A stretch of DNA of 64,000 nt, from positions 372,001 to 436,000 of the forward strand of contig NZ_JAKRRY010000001.1 in the NCBI RefSeq assembly GCF_026191675.1, read 5' to 3'. Shown here one piece after another: positions 1 to 8,643 of the stretch. Source of the stretch: Vibrio qingdaonensis. GTDB taxonomy: Bacteria > Pseudomonadota > Gammaproteobacteria > Enterobacterales > Vibrionaceae. The position numbers and the translations under genes were made by a program. The number at the start of each line of letters is the position of its first letter. Position 1 is the first letter of the stretch. Below the pieces are notes generated by a model, which was not told the origin of the DNA, did no database searches, and saw nothing but the letters and a program-made list of their open reading frames with translations.

Positions 1-485
1 TCAATACCATCAATCGTTTCATTCGGGCAGAAATGAACATAGGCAGAGTCTGCATCGATGTGCCACTCACTTGCAGGTGTGACCGCCACCTTACCATCAA
101 TCGTCGTCTTAGCCCGATATACGTTAGGCGTGCAGTATTTTTTCGCTTCTTCAACGGCACTCTCTGCCCAGTAACCAGCATCAATGTAGGTTGCGCTTGT
201 CTTGTTCCCTAACAAGTTCAGAGGAACAGCTGAAAACTGTGCTCGCGCCCCACCGTGACAGAATAGGACTTTATAGTTATCAGGAATCGCCATCAAATCG
301 CGAAGATCCTGCTCAGCTTCATCGGCAACCTGAATAAAAGGTTTCCCTCGGTGGCTGACCTCCATGACCGATGTGCCTAGATTGTTCCAATCAATAAACT
401 CTGCTTGAGCTTTTTCCATTACTGCTTTTGGCAATGCCGCAGGGCCAGCACTAAAATTGAAGACATTCTCTTGAATCGGTTCCAT
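1..485 (-). CDS. serC: Phosphoserine aminotransferase, 3' end beyond window
   Basis: PLP-dependent enzyme that converts 3-phosphohydroxypyruvate to phosphoserine in serine synthesis and also acts in pyridoxal phosphate synthesis. The N-terminal 161 residues are visible, beginning [19 protein letters not shown], with the family's FSAGPAALP start, the MEVSHRG segment and the [11 protein letters not shown] segment. The gene runs leftward off the window, so the active-site lysine cannot be seen. The start ATG lies at 485-483. A strong hairpin terminator at 555-594 isolates it from the gene to its right. In Vibrio cholerae serC lies near this same tfoX/kinase neighbourhood. I am confident in the identity. 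Confidence 0.93.
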   Translation of the reverse strand, partial: MEPIQENVFNFSAGPAALPKAVMEKAQAEFIDWNNLGTSVMEVSHRGKPFIQVADEAEQDLRDLMAIPDNYKVLFCHGGARAQFSAVPLNLLGNKTSATYIDAGYWAESAVEEAKKYCTPNVYRAKTTIDGKVAVTPASEWHIDADSAYVHFCPNETIDGI

Positions 486-554
486 GAACTTACTACTCCT
501 AACTACTCTTTAATCGGTTTAAGATTCAGTAATATCATGTTTTTATATAGATAA

Positions 555-594
555 GAAGCAAGAAAAGAGGTCCTAAGACCTCTTTTCTTGCTTC
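555..594 (-). terminator. Perfect 18-bp hairpin terminator after the DUF945 gene
   Basis: GAAGCAAGAAAAGAGGTC (555-572) is perfectly repeated in inverted form at 577-594 with a 4-nt loop. Read leftward it follows the stop of the DUF945 gene and precedes serC. The A-rich and T-rich arms give a U-rich 3' side in either direction. Confidence 0.85.
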
Positions 595-621
595 AACACA
601 ATGAGTATTCACTCAATGCGA

Positions 622-1902
622 TTATTGAGCACCAGGCTGTCCCATCATCAACGGTAGAAACAGGGCTAGCAGCGGTATTTTTTGTCCATTTCCAAACATC
701 AACTGACCGTTTTCAATGTCAGCCTTCAACTGATAGCCGGACTCTTGTTGCTCAATCATCTCCATAACCACGAGTTCATCTACGCCTTGAGACAACATAG
801 GGTGAGAAGCAATCATTGCATTTGACATATATGCATCCATATTGCCAGTCAGCGCTGGCATGATTAGGCTCGGATCCTTAGATACATTCGTTGTTCCCTC
901 AGGGATTTCAACCAGCCACTTAGACTTAAACTCACCATCTTGAAGCGTAAAATGCATATCATTCATCGCAACTTTAAAGCCTCGTGCAAACAGCGTCTCT
1001 ATGAGCGGTGCCAGCGTATTAATATCAGCGTGTTGCAAAGAAGGATTCGACTGATAAATCCCAACCAAGCCCTCAAATGCGGTGCGGTCTAAAGACTCAA
1101 GTGAGAAATCCACTTTTAAGTCACTAAGCTCCCCGCCTTCAGGGTATGTCAACGCTTTCAAGTCAAACAAATGCTGAGTATCAATTCTATCTAACTCGGT
1201 GTCCAGCGTAGACTTAAAGGTATAAGACGCCGTATCAATATCAAAAATGCTGGTGTGTTGCTGATTTACGATACGAAAGTTTTTCATCGACGCTTGCTGT
1301 TCACCTAGCCAAAAACCTTGCTCTTTTTTGCCATCACCGCTAATGCTTAAGTCAGAAACCAGTAGTTGCTCACCATTTTCAAAATCTAACTGGATAGAAG
1401 GGATTGTCGCATCTATCGACACTTGGCCAAGCACGGTCACTGTCCCACTCGCCGACGCGGGAGAAATAGAGAAGTCGACGTTTTGACTTTCATTACCTTG
1501 ATAACTCCAACTACCAAGAGTGAAGTCATAATCTGTATTTCCATTCAGTTGGGTGACGGTGTTGAGCAACAGTGGGAAGTCTGGATAATTCACCATTACC
1601 GATTCAGCGCTAAGGCTGAACAAACCATGCTGGATATCACTCGCGACCACAAAGTCTGTCGGTAACCCATCTAATTCCAACTGTTCTTTCAAAACAGGAT
1701 CATTCACTCGATAGCGAGTTTCCACCTGAGAAGATAAATAGCCTCGATCATAGCGAACCACTTCAGCGCTGACGGTATCGCTATCTAGATGTTCAATGCC
1801 ATCTTCGATAACTTTCTGGCCAATATGACCGACGGCAAAAGGCCAACATAAAACGAGTGCGACAGCGCCACCGATAGCCGCCATTTTCTTTAATTGATGC
1901 AT
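622..1902 (-). CDS. DUF945 (YdgA-like) family protein
   Basis: A 426-residue protein of the DUF945 family, whose E. coli member is YdgA, a periplasm-facing inner-membrane-anchored protein of unsettled function. A single hydrophobic N-terminal segment (about residues 7-25, AAIGGAVALVLCWPFAVG) serves as a signal anchor. It is followed by the family-typical stretch with VVRYDRGYLSSQVETRY near residues 48-64. The rest is soluble and beta-rich, ending in a hydrophobic tail (LLALFLPLMMGQPGAQ). It is a single gene ending in a strong terminator, divergent from the sensor kinase to its right. No Shine-Dalgarno sequence stands out before the chosen ATG. Family assignment is fairly sure; the role is unknown. 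Confidence 0.8.
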   Translation of the reverse strand: MHQLKKMAAIGGAVALVLCWPFAVGHIGQKVIEDGIEHLDSDTVSAEVVRYDRGYLSSQVETRYRVNDPVLKEQLELDGLPTDFVVASDIQHGLFSLSAESVMVNYPDFPLLLNTVTQLNGNTDYDFTLGSWSYQGNESQNVDFSISPASASGTVTVLGQVSIDATIPSIQLDFENGEQLLVSDLSISGDGKKEQGFWLGEQQASMKNFRIVNQQHTSIFDIDTASYTFKSTLDTELDRIDTQHLFDLKALTYPEGGELSDLKVDFSLESLDRTAFEGLVGIYQSNPSLQHADINTLAPLIETLFARGFKVAMNDMHFTLQDGEFKSKWLVEIPEGTTNVSKDPSLIMPALTGNMDAYMSNAMIASHPMLSQGVDELVVMEMIEQQESGYQLKADIENGQLMFGNGQKIPLLALFLPLMMGQPGAQ

Positions 1903-2047
1903 AGAGGTATGGACATTTTATTGATGTGTATTTCATTCAGTCTAACCTAACTTGAAAGGATCTCCAATCTCATACCTACTTCTCATAACCCTATGCTTTT
2001 TATTGTTATATTAAAATGTAACTCTCATGGAGAAGGTTTGGAAACGA

Positions 2048-4009
2048 ATGCGACAACGAAATCGATATGCGGTGTTATGTCTAGATAGTGACTTAGTGAA
2101 TCTCGATTTGCTCGACACTGAGTTATCCTCATATCAATCGCATTTTGATGTTCACCTGGTAACCTCAATTGAGGATGCTCATGAACTGTTAACACTAATA
2201 GGATCCGTTGGGCAACAGCTTGCGCTTGTCATCGCCCGTCACTCAAACGTCTTTGATGGCGGAGCGTTTCTTATCCAGCTCGAGCAATCTCGTCACACCC
2301 AAACCGCTCGAAAAATTTTGATGACAAAAACAAACTATGGCGACATTCAAGCCATCCTTAACGCCGTCAATGAAGGTCAACTTGATCACTGCTTAACGCT
2401 GCCACTGGCTGAAAACGTTCTACGAAAAACGGTTAAAAAAGAGCTGTCTACGTATATCATCTCCCAAGAAAAAAAAGACTTGCTGCACTACAGCCAAATA
2501 CTCGACCAACAAAAATTAATGAGAGCGCATATCGAACGCAAGATGCACTCTTATCGTGCGAGTTTTATTCATGATTTCCATGAACTCTCCGACGATGACC
2601 TCGCTGCGCAAGTCATTGAAGCGTTACTTAAATTCTTTACCGAAAGTGATGAAACGAAAGCGGTTCGACAATATTCCGCCGAGCACTTACTCACGAAAGA
2701 AGGACAAGCTAATCAGTTTTTGTGGTTCATTGTGGATGGTCACGTTGCCCTATACAAAAAAGACAAACTCGGACAGCAGTGCGAAGTTGTCAGACACGGT
2801 AAAGGCGGTATTGTCGGAGGCATGTCATTTGTTACGGGCGAATGTTCATTTTCCACGGCGATGACACTGACCCGTACCAAAGTAATAAAATTAGACCGAC
2901 AAGTCTTCACACAAGTCATGCATTCCAATACCGATTTATTACCTTTATTTACTAACCTGCTATTACGACACTTTAATCGCCGACTACAACGTAGTATCAA
3001 CACTAAGCTTCAACTACAAAAGACACTTGAATCACTAGAGTCCGCGCACCAACAACTCATCGACCAAGAAAAGATGGCTATGCTCGGACAGTTAGTGGCA
3101 GGCGTCGCCCATGAACTTAATAACCCCGTCTCTGCCATTTTACGTGGTGCAGAAACGGTGACTGACAAGATAAGTCAAATCCTTCAGCAAGATAATCACC
3201 CTGACGAGCTTTCCTTTGGGGTTGATGTATTCGAAAAATCGAGGTTAGCAACGCCACTCTCGACATCGGAATTGCGCGCTAGAACGAAGAGCCTGCAAAC
3301 TACCATCACAGACCGACGCATAGCAAAGCGTCTTGTGCAGCTCGATTTGCACCACAACCCAGATTTACTCAATCTTGCCCGCGTTTCACCAGAACAACTG
3401 TCTCATCGCCTCCACCAGCTCGAACAATACCAACAAACGGGGGCCACATTGCGGTCCATACAGGTGTGCGCACAGCGTATTGCAGACATGGTAAAAAGCC
3501 TCAAAGGCTATGCGAGACCAGACAATGAGTCTTATGAGTTAGTTGACTTACATGAAGGAATTGAAGACACATTAGTCATCTTTGAGAATAGGCTGAAACG
3601 CCATAATGTCATTAAAGAATACGGTGATATCCCCAAGATTCGATGCATGCCTATCGCATTGCAGCAAGTATGGACAAACCTAATTTCGAATGCGCTGGAT
3701 GCACTTCCTGACAATGGACAATTGCAAATTCATACTAGTTGCAAACAGCGCCAAGGCATCGATTACGCGGTTTACCAATTTATTGATAACGGCGATGGTA
3801 TCCCGATTGAGCAGCAAAAGGCTATATTTGAGTTGAATTACACCACAAAAAAAGAAGGCAACTTTGGTCTAGGTATCGGCTTATCCGTTTGCCAACAAAT
3901 TTTGGCTCAACACCAGGGCTGGATTGACGTTGACTCAGAACTGGGAGTCTATACCGCCATGTCTGTCTACCTTCCACTAGAAACACCAGTTGCACAAACA
4001 AGCACTTAA
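2048..4009 (+). CDS. Hybrid-type sensor histidine kinase with pseudo-receiver and cNMP-binding domain
   Basis: Predicted cytoplasmic histidine kinase of 653 residues without membrane segments. Domains in order: a receiver-like domain (about 1-135) that lacks the phospho-acceptor aspartate, with ALVIARHSN at the expected place; a cyclic-nucleotide-binding fold (about 190-310, LWFIVDGHVALYKK then GGIVGGMSF); a short coiled segment; a HisKA domain with the H-box GVAHELNNPV (His355); and a HATPase domain with the N box NLISNALDAL, IDNGDGIP and GLGIGLSVC. I chose the ATG at 2048 because GGAAACGA precedes it; an upstream in-frame ATG at 2027 has no ribosome site. A receiver-only gene follows 73 nt downstream. 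The V. cholerae homologue beside tfoX is, from memory, a similar kinase. The signal sensed is unknown. Confidence 0.85.
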   Translation: MRQRNRYAVLCLDSDLVNLDLLDTELSSYQSHFDVHLVTSIEDAHELLTLIGSVGQQLALVIARHSNVFDGGAFLIQLEQSRHTQTARKILMTKTNYGDIQAILNAVNEGQLDHCLTLPLAENVLRKTVKKELSTYIISQEKKDLLHYSQILDQQKLMRAHIERKMHSYRASFIHDFHELSDDDLAAQVIEALLKFFTESDETKAVRQYSAEHLLTKEGQANQFLWFIVDGHVALYKKDKLGQQCEVVRHGKGGIVGGMSFVTGECSFSTAMTLTRTKVIKLDRQVFTQVMHSNTDLLPLFTNLLLRHFNRRLQRSINTKLQLQKTLESLESAHQQLIDQEKMAMLGQLVAGVAHELNNPVSAILRGAETVTDKISQILQQDNHPDELSFGVDVFEKSRLATPLSTSELRARTKSLQTTITDRRIAKRLVQLDLHHNPDLLNLARVSPEQLSHRLHQLEQYQQTGATLRSIQVCAQRIADMVKSLKGYARPDNESYELVDLHEGIEDTLVIFENRLKRHNVIKEYGDIPKIRCMPIALQQVWTNLISNALDALPDNGQLQIHTSCKQRQGIDYAVYQFIDNGDGIPIEQQKAIFELNYTTKKEGNFGLGIGLSVCQQILAQHQGWIDVDSELGVYTAMSVYLPLETPVAQTST

Positions 4010-4082
4010 AAGAAAAGTAGCACTCACAAGCCTAAGCCTCACTTAACCACCAGAAGAAGCAACACGCGCAAAGGAGAAGAAA

Positions 4083-4580
4083 ATGAGAGAGTATTTAATC
4101 TTATGTGTTGACGATGAACGAGAAGTTCTCGACAGCGTGTTACAAGACCTATCCGATTTTGAAGATAACTTTATTCTTGAAGGTGCTGAATCCGTTGCAG
4201 AGGCAAAAGAAATCATTCAAGAACAACAAGGTGAAAATGTTCCACTCGCCCTAATCTTATGTGACCACATTATGCCCGGAGAAACTGGCGTCAGTTTTCT
4301 TATTCAACTCAACGAAAACGAGGACACTCATGCGAGTCGCAAGATTCTTCTTACCGGACAAGCCGGTCATGAAGACACAATTGAAGCAGTCAATCATTCT
4401 TGCCTAGACTTTTACATCAACAAGCCATGGCGTGGTGATGAACTAAGAAACATCATAAAGCAGCAGTTAACCACCTTTATGATAAAGCACGAGCCCGAAC
4501 TGATGCCTTGGGCAAGAATATTGGACACCGAGCGCGTTTTTGACGCGCTATCTAAAAATCGTATTAATTATGGAGACTAG
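4083..4580 (+). CDS. Stand-alone response regulator (receiver domain)
   Basis: A 165-residue protein made of one CheY-like receiver domain plus a short helical tail, with no DNA-binding output. The acidic pocket (CVDDE, residues 8-12), the phospho-acceptor Asp61 (LILCDHIMPG), the conserved Thr/Ser region (KILLTG) and the Lys (INKPW) are all present. It starts after a very good ribosome site (AAAGGAGAAGAAA) 73 nt behind the kinase, so it is almost certainly the kinase's partner. Its sequence resembles the kinase's own N-terminal domain, for example SRKILLTG against ARKILMTK, suggesting the kinase domain arose by duplication. Output may pass through protein binding rather than transcription. 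Confidence 0.88.
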   Translation: MREYLILCVDDEREVLDSVLQDLSDFEDNFILEGAESVAEAKEIIQEQQGENVPLALILCDHIMPGETGVSFLIQLNENEDTHASRKILLTGQAGHEDTIEAVNHSCLDFYINKPWRGDELRNIIKQQLTTFMIKHEPELMPWARILDTERVFDALSKNRINYGD

Positions 4581-4674
4581 CAAACCTAAGCAATTGCCAT
4601 ATTTAACCAAGCAACGGCCTACTTCGTGGGATAAATTGATTAAAAAGAAAGGCGAAAAGCAACATCCATGGTGA
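4570..4674 (+). CDS. Possible 34-residue basic small protein overlapping the regulator stop
   Basis: An ATG inside the last codons of the response regulator opens a 34-codon frame. It is rich in Lys, Pro and Trp, beginning METSKPKQLPYLTKQRP and ending KKKGEKQHPW before TGA. The 11-nt overlap would permit coupled translation. I do not recognise it, and there is no independent ribosome site. It is listed because the composition (two Trp, several Lys, proline motifs) is unlike random intergenic sequence. The 275 bases from its stop to the next gene show no other recognisable element. Confidence 0.35.
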   Translation: METSKPKQLPYLTKQRPTSWDKLIKKKGEKQHPW

Positions 4675-4949
4675 TAGGCACGACTAAAACCCCACGCTTA
4701 TCACCAAAAGCCGCTCACTGAAGAAGGTAACAAATCATTAGTTTTACCATATAGATGCGTCAATACTGATGGAAATTTGTATACCTATGTCATTTTTTGG
4801 GAATTTCCCCGCGTTGATGGCACATTTTATTGGTGATTGAGGGACACTTTCGATTATTATGTCCACATATCATTGCCGCCAAAAATGCAATACGCGGCGC
4901 GCACTTATGTGCAAGGAACTAAAATCAAACAAAAAGGTTTACAAAGATT

Positions 4950-5495
4950 ATGCGCAAGACTCTTTTAGCAGCATTAATGGTCGTAACATCGCAGCATGCT
5001 TTTGCAGAGCAAGAGCAAAATCAAGCAACGATGAGTAACTTTAGCTACGATTACGCCGAAGCGCGTATCGGTGCTAGTCCAATGACATTTGGAGCGGGAA
5101 TCAGTAAATCTATTCACCCAAATGCACACATCGTTGGTAGTATCGATTCTAAATTCGAAGGCGATTATGATATCACTGGTGGTGTCGGTTTCCACGCTCC
5201 TGTCAACAACTGGGCGGATTTTACTGGTGAAATGCTTGCGCATATTCACGACAGTGGTGATCACCATAAAACAGACACAGGTATGGAAGTCAACCTTGGT
5301 GTACGCCAATGGCTAGGTCCACAACTTGAGATCGGTGGTAAAGCGGGTTACCTAAATGTTGGCGATAAAGACCGCTGGATGGGTTCTATTTACGGACGCT
5401 TCCACTCAACAGAATTATTCTCTCTTGGTTTGGAAGGCCGCATCAATCACATCTACGGTGATCAATTGATGTTTACAGCACGCTTCGCATTCTAA
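4950..5495 (+). CDS. Small outer-membrane beta-barrel-like protein
   Basis: A 181-residue exported protein. The signal peptide MRKTLLAALMVVTSQHAFA ends in an AFA cleavage site. The mature part alternates polar and hydrophobic residues in short strands rich in Gly and Tyr (GAGISKSIHPN, ITGGVGFHAPVNNW, GMEVNLGVRQWLG, LEIGGKAGYLNVG) and ends with Phe (MFTARFAF), the typical C-terminal signature of outer-membrane barrels. An 8-stranded barrel fits the length. It is a single gene with a shared hairpin terminator downstream, convergent with tfoX. The exact family is not recognised and no transport or enzymatic motif is visible. Barrel prediction is moderately sure. Confidence 0.7.
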   Translation: MRKTLLAALMVVTSQHAFAEQEQNQATMSNFSYDYAEARIGASPMTFGAGISKSIHPNAHIVGSIDSKFEGDYDITGGVGFHAPVNNWADFTGEMLAHIHDSGDHHKTDTGMEVNLGVRQWLGPQLEIGGKAGYLNVGDKDRWMGSIYGRFHSTELFSLGLEGRINHIYGDQLMFTARFAF

Positions 5496-5568
5496 GCGCC
5501 AAACAGGCGAACCCGGTTGGCTAAGCTTCTTTTGTCTAAGTTTTCCTTATCTAATCAGGCTAGAAAGC

Positions 5569-5599
5569 AAAAAGGTCATACATATCGTATGACCTTTTT
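5569..5599. terminator. Bidirectional terminator between the outer-membrane protein gene and tfoX
   Basis: The inverted repeat AAAAAGGTCATAC (5569-5581) / GTATGACCTTTTT (5587-5599) with a 5-nt loop lies between two convergent genes. It has A and T runs on both sides, so it can end transcription from either direction. Confidence 0.88.
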
Positions 5600-5642
5600 A
5601 ATGACACTCTCCCCCAGAAATAGACGAAAGTGTGAACAGCGA

Positions 5643-6242
5643 TTACGCATCAAGTTGAGAGCAATTATCTAATAACTGCTGTTTCATTGGATCTTGGATG
5701 AGTTTCCAATGCACACCATCAACCGCGCCAGCAAACTTCCATAATAGTTTCACGTCAACGTCGCTACCGTAAGTGCGCTTCACTCGATTAAAAACATTTG
5801 GGGCACCTAGCTCTAAGAATGTCTTTACGTCTTCAATACCCGATTTTTTCACCATACGCTCTAACGTCAATTGCATATTGGGAAGGTCACGAAGTCGTCT
5901 GTTTTCTATCGCCTTTTTTGTACAGCGTTGACTCACCGAGTTCTCAATAGATTTTTTGACTAAGTCATGCAAACGTGACGAACTAGACTCGAATATATCC
6001 GTAATATCATAGTAATTTACCGTCGCTGTAGACTGTTTTTTTACATGCTTAAACTTGTCGCACCCTAAACCATTTAAGATATCATCAAGCTCTAAACCGC
6101 CGCGAATAAAAACCCGCTCATTACTGACCAGTGCATACATGGCGCCTTCCTTGAACAAGCCTGTACCACCAAACATTGAACGCTTTTGAGATTCACCAAA
6201 TTTAATTGTGTAGTCGTAGAAATTTTGCTCAATCATTTCCAT
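5643..6242 (-). CDS. tfoX: Competence regulator TfoX (Sxy family)
   Basis: A 199-residue TfoX/Sxy protein. In vibrios TfoX links chitin sensing to natural transformation and type VI secretion, acting with CRP at competence promoters. The N-terminal TfoX domain (about 1-100) has the signature SQKRSMFGGTGLFKEGAMYALV. The C-terminal TfoX domain (about 110-195) has RRLRDLPNMQLTLERMVKK and TFLELGAPNVF. The arrangement of neighbours (serC, kinase/regulator, lysO, panP) matches V. cholerae tfoX rather than its paralogue tfoY. No cyclic-di-GMP riboswitch core was found upstream, again favouring tfoX. The start ATG follows AAGGATCA, which lies inside a hairpin (see the leader entry). Confidence 0.88.
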   Translation of the reverse strand: MEMIEQNFYDYTIKFGESQKRSMFGGTGLFKEGAMYALVSNERVFIRGGLELDDILNGLGCDKFKHVKKQSTATVNYYDITDIFESSSSRLHDLVKKSIENSVSQRCTKKAIENRRLRDLPNMQLTLERMVKKSGIEDVKTFLELGAPNVFNRVKRTYGSDVDVKLLWKFAGAVDGVHWKLIQDPMKQQLLDNCSQLDA

Positions 6243-6278
6243 TGATCCTTTAATCCATTACCCCGATTAACGTGATCA
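6243..6278 (-). promoter_or_regulatory. Leader hairpin covering the tfoX ribosome binding site
   Basis: Directly upstream of the tfoX ATG the mRNA can pair TGATC (from 6278-6274) with GATCA (6247-6243), and TTAATC's complement (6270-6265) with GATTAA (6255-6250). The 9-nt loop GGGGTAATG and a small internal loop complete the hairpin. The AAGGA ribosome site (6250-6246) falls inside the stem. In V. cholerae, tfoX translation is held down by its leader and released by the small RNA TfoR. This hairpin is seen in the sequence; the TfoR link is inference. Confidence 0.6.
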
Positions 6279-6586
6279 CCAGAAAGCAGCATTTTTTAAG
6301 CGAAAAAAGTGAAGCTAGAGTAGACCTGCATTACCACTGCGGTGTCTCTCTTTTTATATAATGTGCATTAATCATAGTTCACATTGCAAAATAAGTCTGG
6401 GTCAACATCACATTTACATAACTACACCCCCCAGCAAATGCGAGTCACTTCACTATTTTATATCATACCCATCTAGTGGCATAACTATCAATATATGAAC
6501 GCTGTTTTAAACGTCAAACAATTGACTTGGCACGACATTTTGGCACTAAGGATATTGTCAATTACGAGTAAGGACAGGTAAACTAG
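6279..6586. other. Intergenic region between divergent tfoX and HDOD genes
   Basis: An AT-rich stretch of about 300 bases that must hold the tfoX promoter (leftward) and the HDOD gene promoter (rightward). Read leftward it contains TGTGAACTATG, half of a CRP-type site, and a TATATAA-like -10 candidate near 6350-6360. I see no complete CRP palindrome, no small ORF and no riboswitch core. Confidence 0.4.
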
Positions 6587-7537
6587 ATGCTTATATTTAG
6601 CTGCCGAAGTCCTATGAATCACTTATCTTTTTACTGGCTCCCTGATAATCAACAATTATTAATAGAAAGCTTAGAGACCGAGTTTGCCGAGCTCGTGGAA
6701 CAGTCCATCAATACAGGTAAGATTTCCCTACCTCCTATTTCAGAAGTTGTTTTAAAGATACAAAAGCTTTGTACACTTGAAACCACTGGAATCACCGAGA
6801 TTGCTGAGTGCCTTCTTGATGACCCTGGTCTCGCTGCCATCGTTTTACGCGTATCTAACTCTGTTGTATTCAACCGCAGAAATATTACCTGTAATGACTT
6901 ACACACTGCCGTTTCGCGCCTTGGCATATTAAGAGTGCGCGACATCGTTACTGCCCAGTCTATTGAGTTACTTAAACATTCCGTTAATTTGTCTGATAAC
7001 TGCAAAAGTGTTCTTGTCCAAAGTGCCGCCATTTCACGTGAATTAGCCGCAACAATGGTCCTCGTAACCCGAGCATTTCATGAACAGTCAAAAGACGAGT
7101 ACAGTTACCTAGAACAAGAAAAAGCACTATTGGTTGGCCTGCTCGCCGATATCGGACTATTTTGCTTGGTGAACGAATACCACCTCTATTTAGAGAAAGG
7201 TAACTACCTTAATCCAGAGCTTGCGATGCAGATATTCCATTCGCGCTGCCCTCTTATTAGTGAAAAAGTCCTAACAACTTGGGCATTTGATCAAGACTTT
7301 ATTGAAGTGGCATCTAACCAAGAGAAAACCACTGACAGACCGGAAGTCTCGTATCTCGACATTGCACGAATTGCTCACCACATTCTTTTATATCGAAAGC
7401 AAAATGACGAAGCTTTAGAAGAACACGAAGTTGAGATCAACCTTGACGGCGCAGAAGTAATGTTTCAGCTAACCACTATGAACGACGCTGATTTTCTGGC
7501 TCACACTGCTGATATCATGCGTAGTTCAGGCTTATAG
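6587..7537 (+). CDS. HDOD domain protein
   Basis: A 316-residue cytoplasmic protein with an HDOD domain, a degenerate relative of HD phosphohydrolases usually found in signalling proteins and lacking the metal-binding His-Asp pair. The domain spans about residues 40-240: LPPISEVVLKIQKL, then DPGLAAIVLRVSNSVVFNRR, a repeated-helix section, and LLVGLLADIGLFCLVNEY where active HD proteins carry a histidine. The C-terminal 70 residues have no clear domain. Start chosen at 6587 because CAGG precedes it; the in-frame ATG at 6614 is a possible alternative. Stand-alone gene between tfoX and lysO. Function unknown; a scaffold role in signalling is the usual guess. Confidence 0.8.
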   Translation: MLIFSCRSPMNHLSFYWLPDNQQLLIESLETEFAELVEQSINTGKISLPPISEVVLKIQKLCTLETTGITEIAECLLDDPGLAAIVLRVSNSVVFNRRNITCNDLHTAVSRLGILRVRDIVTAQSIELLKHSVNLSDNCKSVLVQSAAISRELAATMVLVTRAFHEQSKDEYSYLEQEKALLVGLLADIGLFCLVNEYHLYLEKGNYLNPELAMQIFHSRCPLISEKVLTTWAFDQDFIEVASNQEKTTDRPEVSYLDIARIAHHILLYRKQNDEALEEHEVEINLDGAEVMFQLTTMNDADFLAHTADIMRSSGL

Positions 7538-7648
7538 TGAAAGAAATGGTTATTATCTAGTATGTAAACACAATGCTACATGCTTGTTTTTAAAGCTCAA
7601 ACGCTACACAATACGATCCAAATCATATTTTGAAGGATTATTGAGCTT

Positions 7649-8554
7649 ATGTTCTCCGGCATGTTGTTTATCTTTGCTCCATTGGTAATCGGCTATCTTT
7701 TTTCGATCTCTCGTATCGAAGTGCTCGACAAAATCAACCAAGCAACGTCTTGGCTCATTTATGTCATCTTGTTTTTAATGGGATTGAGCCTAGCTGCCTT
7801 AGAGGACTTTGGCAGTAATCTAAAGATTATCGTCACAATGACGGTGACATTCTTTGTCATTATCAGCTTGTGTAACCTACTATGCCTTCCACTGATTGAT
7901 CGCTTCCTACCACTTGAGTCAGAGAAAAAGAGTTCAAACTTACCTCTGTCTCGCATGGCTCTTGAATCCCTAAAGCTGATTATTGTCGTTGGAAGTGGCC
8001 TTGCGGCAGGTCTTCTGCTCCCGCTTGGCTTGGCTTGGGTCGAGGTGGCAAGTGAATGGATCTTATTTGTTCTTCTGTTTTTCATTGGTATTCAGCTTAG
8101 AAACAGTGGCTTGTCGCTCAAACAAATTTTAGTCAATAAGCAAGGCATGGCTATCGCGTCTCTTATCATCATCAGCTCACTCATCGGGGGTTTGTTAGCA
8201 GCGTGGGCATTGGACATTCCTGCTTACCAAGGGCTAGCGATGGCATCGGGGTTCGGTTGGTATTCTCTTGCGGGTATTTTAATGGGGGATGCGTTTGGTC
8301 CTGTCTTTGGCGGCGCGTCCTTTATGATAGAGTTACTAAGAGAGTTAGTGGCATTGGTCTTTATACCCCTTTTTATTCAAAAGAAACCAAGTACGGCGAT
8401 AGGCTACGCTGGTGCCACAGCAATGGACTTTACCCTACCTGTGATCCAAAGTACTGGCGGTGTGAAATGCGTCCCTGTCGCAATCGTCAGTGGCTTTATT
8501 CTCAGCTTATTAGTCCCTGTTTTAATGCTGTTCTTTGTTTCTCTTGGAAGTTAG
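7649..8554 (+). CDS. lysO: LysO-family lysine exporter
   Basis: A 301-residue integral membrane protein of the LysO (YbjE, DUF340) family, which exports lysine and toxic lysine analogues from the cytoplasm. About eight hydrophobic segments are visible, starting at once with MFSGMLFIFAPLVIGYLF and ending LSLLVPVLMLFFVSLGS. Family motifs include the GFGWYSLAGILMGDAFGP stretch and FTLPVIQSTGG near the end; acidic residues in these regions are important in the E. coli protein. Length matches the family (about 300). It appears monocistronic, with no hairpin visible directly after the stop. In vibrios it occupies this same place next to panP. Confidence 0.86.
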   Translation: MFSGMLFIFAPLVIGYLFSISRIEVLDKINQATSWLIYVILFLMGLSLAALEDFGSNLKIIVTMTVTFFVIISLCNLLCLPLIDRFLPLESEKKSSNLPLSRMALESLKLIIVVGSGLAAGLLLPLGLAWVEVASEWILFVLLFFIGIQLRNSGLSLKQILVNKQGMAIASLIIISSLIGGLLAAWALDIPAYQGLAMASGFGWYSLAGILMGDAFGPVFGGASFMIELLRELVALVFIPLFIQKKPSTAIGYAGATAMDFTLPVIQSTGGVKCVPVAIVSGFILSLLVPVLMLFFVSLGS

Positions 8555-8643
8555 ATCGCAGGATTTTTAGCGTAAAGTCGTTATACTCCTCGCGCTCTAA
8601 TAATTATAATTAATCAAATTCAGCCCATTTAAAGGACTTAATA

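Noticed and set aside
6243..6586. Cyclic-di-GMP (GEMM) riboswitch upstream of the TfoX-family gene, as known for tfoY
   Set aside because: The conserved GEMM core could not be found on the strand read toward the gene, and synteny marks the gene as tfoX.
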